Assembly: GCA_900708905.1 (NCBI GenBank)
Contig: CAADRB010000020.1
Location: 873,909 to 937,908 of the forward strand
DNA length: 64,000 bases
Direction: 5' to 3'
Source of the DNA: Hymenolepis diminuta
Taxonomy: Eukaryota > Platyhelminthes > Cestoda > Cyclophyllidea > Hymenolepididae
The position numbers and the translations under genes are program-made. The notes below the pieces were generated by a model. It made no database searches and was not told the DNA's origin. It saw nothing but the letters and a program-made list of their open reading frames with translations. Below, piece by piece: positions 61,962-64,000 of the stretch; position 1 is the stretch's first letter, and the number at the start of each line of letters is the position of its first letter.

Positions 61962-64000
61962 ACACGTATAACTTTATTGAAATATTCCAATTTAACTAAA
62001 AAAGAGAAAAATAATGAACGCTCATAATCAAGAAACCAAATGAGCAAGATTTGAAATTAAATAGAGTATAAAAATAATAATTCTCACTGGATTCAAACAG
62101 CAGACCTTTTATGAGAAAAAATGATAAATATATATTTAACTTCACAAGATTTGACGCTATGATAATTTCCTATTCTTATGTACAAGCCAGCCACTAGCAC
62201 GTCCTCTAGCTTTTATTGGTTAACTGGGGTGTTTTTGATTGAGGTAAAGTGTATGTGTGTAAATTAAAGAAAAATACGGGAATCTTAAATAAAATATTTA
62301 CATAAAATCACTTATTCCGTTGTTTAAAATTTAATTTATTTGTCAAAAGAATTTTTTACAGTTCACATTTATATTTTTGATGGCATGATAGTTAACTGTG
62401 GATTATATAGTTCCACTGCGGTTTACCCGATTTATAAATTTCAATTCCTATTTCATTGTATTTGAATTGGATTCACCTCATATATTTAAACATCCATAAT
62501 TTTAAATATGGGAAAATAATATTTTCCCCAAAATAATTATTGTATATTAGATTCTCCGTTTCCCATCTGCTTCTTTTAATTCCTTGATATTCGAATGAAT
62601 GTATGACTTTTCCCAAATACTCTAGAAATGGCACTCCTGCCAAAACTTCACTTAACCAATTTTACGTGTGATCATGACTGTCTTCGTTTTACTTCAAGGC
62701 ACACACACCCATATACGCCCTCTCACTCCCACGCTTCCAAAGTTCCTCTTTCACCATTCCCAATGAAGCTCCTCATTCAGCGGTTTCTCTCTTCCCCATC
62801 CACTGTTCTATGGTGAAGATCGGTAGTTATAAGAAAGGAATATCTGGTAATATATCAACGGGGTCAGAATCAAACAAAAATGTTCACTGCCCTCCCTCTT
62901 GCATGATTCTGTAAAAGATATTTTAATATGATACTGCAAATGGTTAAATTCACTGACATTGACCTTGGAATTTCGAGTGAAAATACTTGAAACAATATTT
63001 ATATTTATAAATTCTAAAGTCGAAGATCTAACAGCAATCAAGAAAATATATATAACCTCTGATTTTGTAGATGAGCGCATTAACCGCTGAGCCACATACG
63101 ATTTATTTCAATTCTGATTTACAACTTAGTTGGTTAACCTTAATTTTATTAATCCAAAAGTGTTAAACTTCAGTGTTGGCCTATGTCGGGATGGATTGTA
63201 TTGATCTAAGTTCATCCCCCTCTCTTAATAAAATGCGAAGTTTAGAAAACTTAATCTATTAACTGAATCTGCTAAAAGCATTTTGTTCTATTCAATAAAG
63301 CGAAGTGAACATTATGAAGAATTTTCTATAATTTACTGATAATATATTACATTTACTGTGTCGATTTACGGTTTTTGTACGGGTTCGGGCACATAGGTGG
63401 ATAAAAACAGGCAGAATGACGTCACCACCTCTTATGACTCATATACTCAAATAAACATTATACTCAAATCATTACAATCACCGAGATCAACCACAATGGC
63501 CATCTACAGTAGTTAATGCCAATCTTTAGAAAAAGTTTTGAATGAGCAGTAATCAGTATGTATTCTTTCTTTGCAAATTCTTTCATAATGATATATTATC
63601 CTCAAGAAATACAAAGATTTGTTTACATATATATAATGGGTTTGAAAAGTGTACGGGTATTTCATAGGTGATAGCAGGAAATTTTTCCTAGGTAAAATAC
63701 CTTATGTGTTTAATAATTCCAAATAAAGGACATTTTCATCAAACCGTGTTTAGCAAAACAAAAGTACATTTAATCAAAAATTACTTAAATTGTTTTATTC
63801 ATTATTCTTTCAAAGACTGCTAAAAATAGTCGCAATAACAGCCATGCAATCATCTGAAAATACTATGCTTCATCACGTTGAAATTAATCTTTCCCTTTCA
63901 CGACTTGTTATGTAGTGTAGTGGATGCTACGCAAATAAGCCTTTTTGCCAAGTGCTATAACGTAACCAACTAGGAGTTCGGATAGTAATCTAGCAGAGCC
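61962..64000. other. AT-rich region upstream of PDP
   Basis: The PDP promoter and 5' UTR should lie at its left edge. At 63066-63095 the minus strand reads GTGGCTCAGCGGTTAATGCGC, an A-box-like tRNA head, without a convincing B box; probably a SINE stump. The open frames at 62628-62816 and 62808-63095 are unremarkable. Confidence 0.6.

Noticed and set aside
1..64000. CRISPR arrays, operons, prophage or plasmid features
   Set aside because: Intron-split genes, mariner elements and SINEs show a eukaryotic nuclear sequence; no regularly spaced repeats were seen.

Overview
The window is nuclear DNA from a small-genome animal, most likely a parasitic flatworm and probably a tapeworm. It is AT-rich (about two-thirds A+T by eye). 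Its genes are split by introns that mix ultra-short ones (30, 37, 37 and 44 nt), ones of about 60-80 nt, and multi-kilobase ones. It carries mariner transposons and a tRNA-derived SINE. The flatworm placement is inference from intron style, composition and protein divergence; no marker gene fixes the species.

Layout: 1-15.8 kb has no gene I can defend, only degraded repeats, a 50-base gap and a few coding-like stretches. 15.84-17.00 kb (+) holds a compact four-exon DCP2-like decapping (Nudix) gene. 17.0-30.1 kb is mostly non-coding, with a decayed coding-like patch and a dead mariner (19.54-20.88 kb). 30.10-49.30 kb (-) is one large gene, mitochondrial NAD(P) transhydrogenase (NNT), rebuilt here as 14 exons and about 1,077 aa. 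Its introns hold a near-complete mariner (40.60-41.92 kb), SINE copies, older repeats and an apparent nested small membrane-protein gene on the opposite strand (33.42-33.72 kb). 50.71-51.98 kb (+) is a second DCP2-like gene, divergent from NNT across 1.4 kb. 52.92-61.96 kb (-) is the catalytic subunit of pyruvate dehydrogenase phosphatase (PDP), six exons and about 613 aa, convergent with the second DCP2-like gene. 62-64 kb is AT-rich upstream sequence.

How the genes relate: NNT couples the inner-membrane proton gradient to hydride transfer between NAD(H) and NADP(H), and PDP dephosphorylates and activates the pyruvate dehydrogenase complex, so the two large genes both serve mitochondrial redox and carbon flow. 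The two decapping-type genes act in mRNA turnover. They look like paralogs on the same strand 34 kb apart: one keeps the expected catalytic and cap-binding residues, the other has drifted at two conserved positions. No operon is implied.
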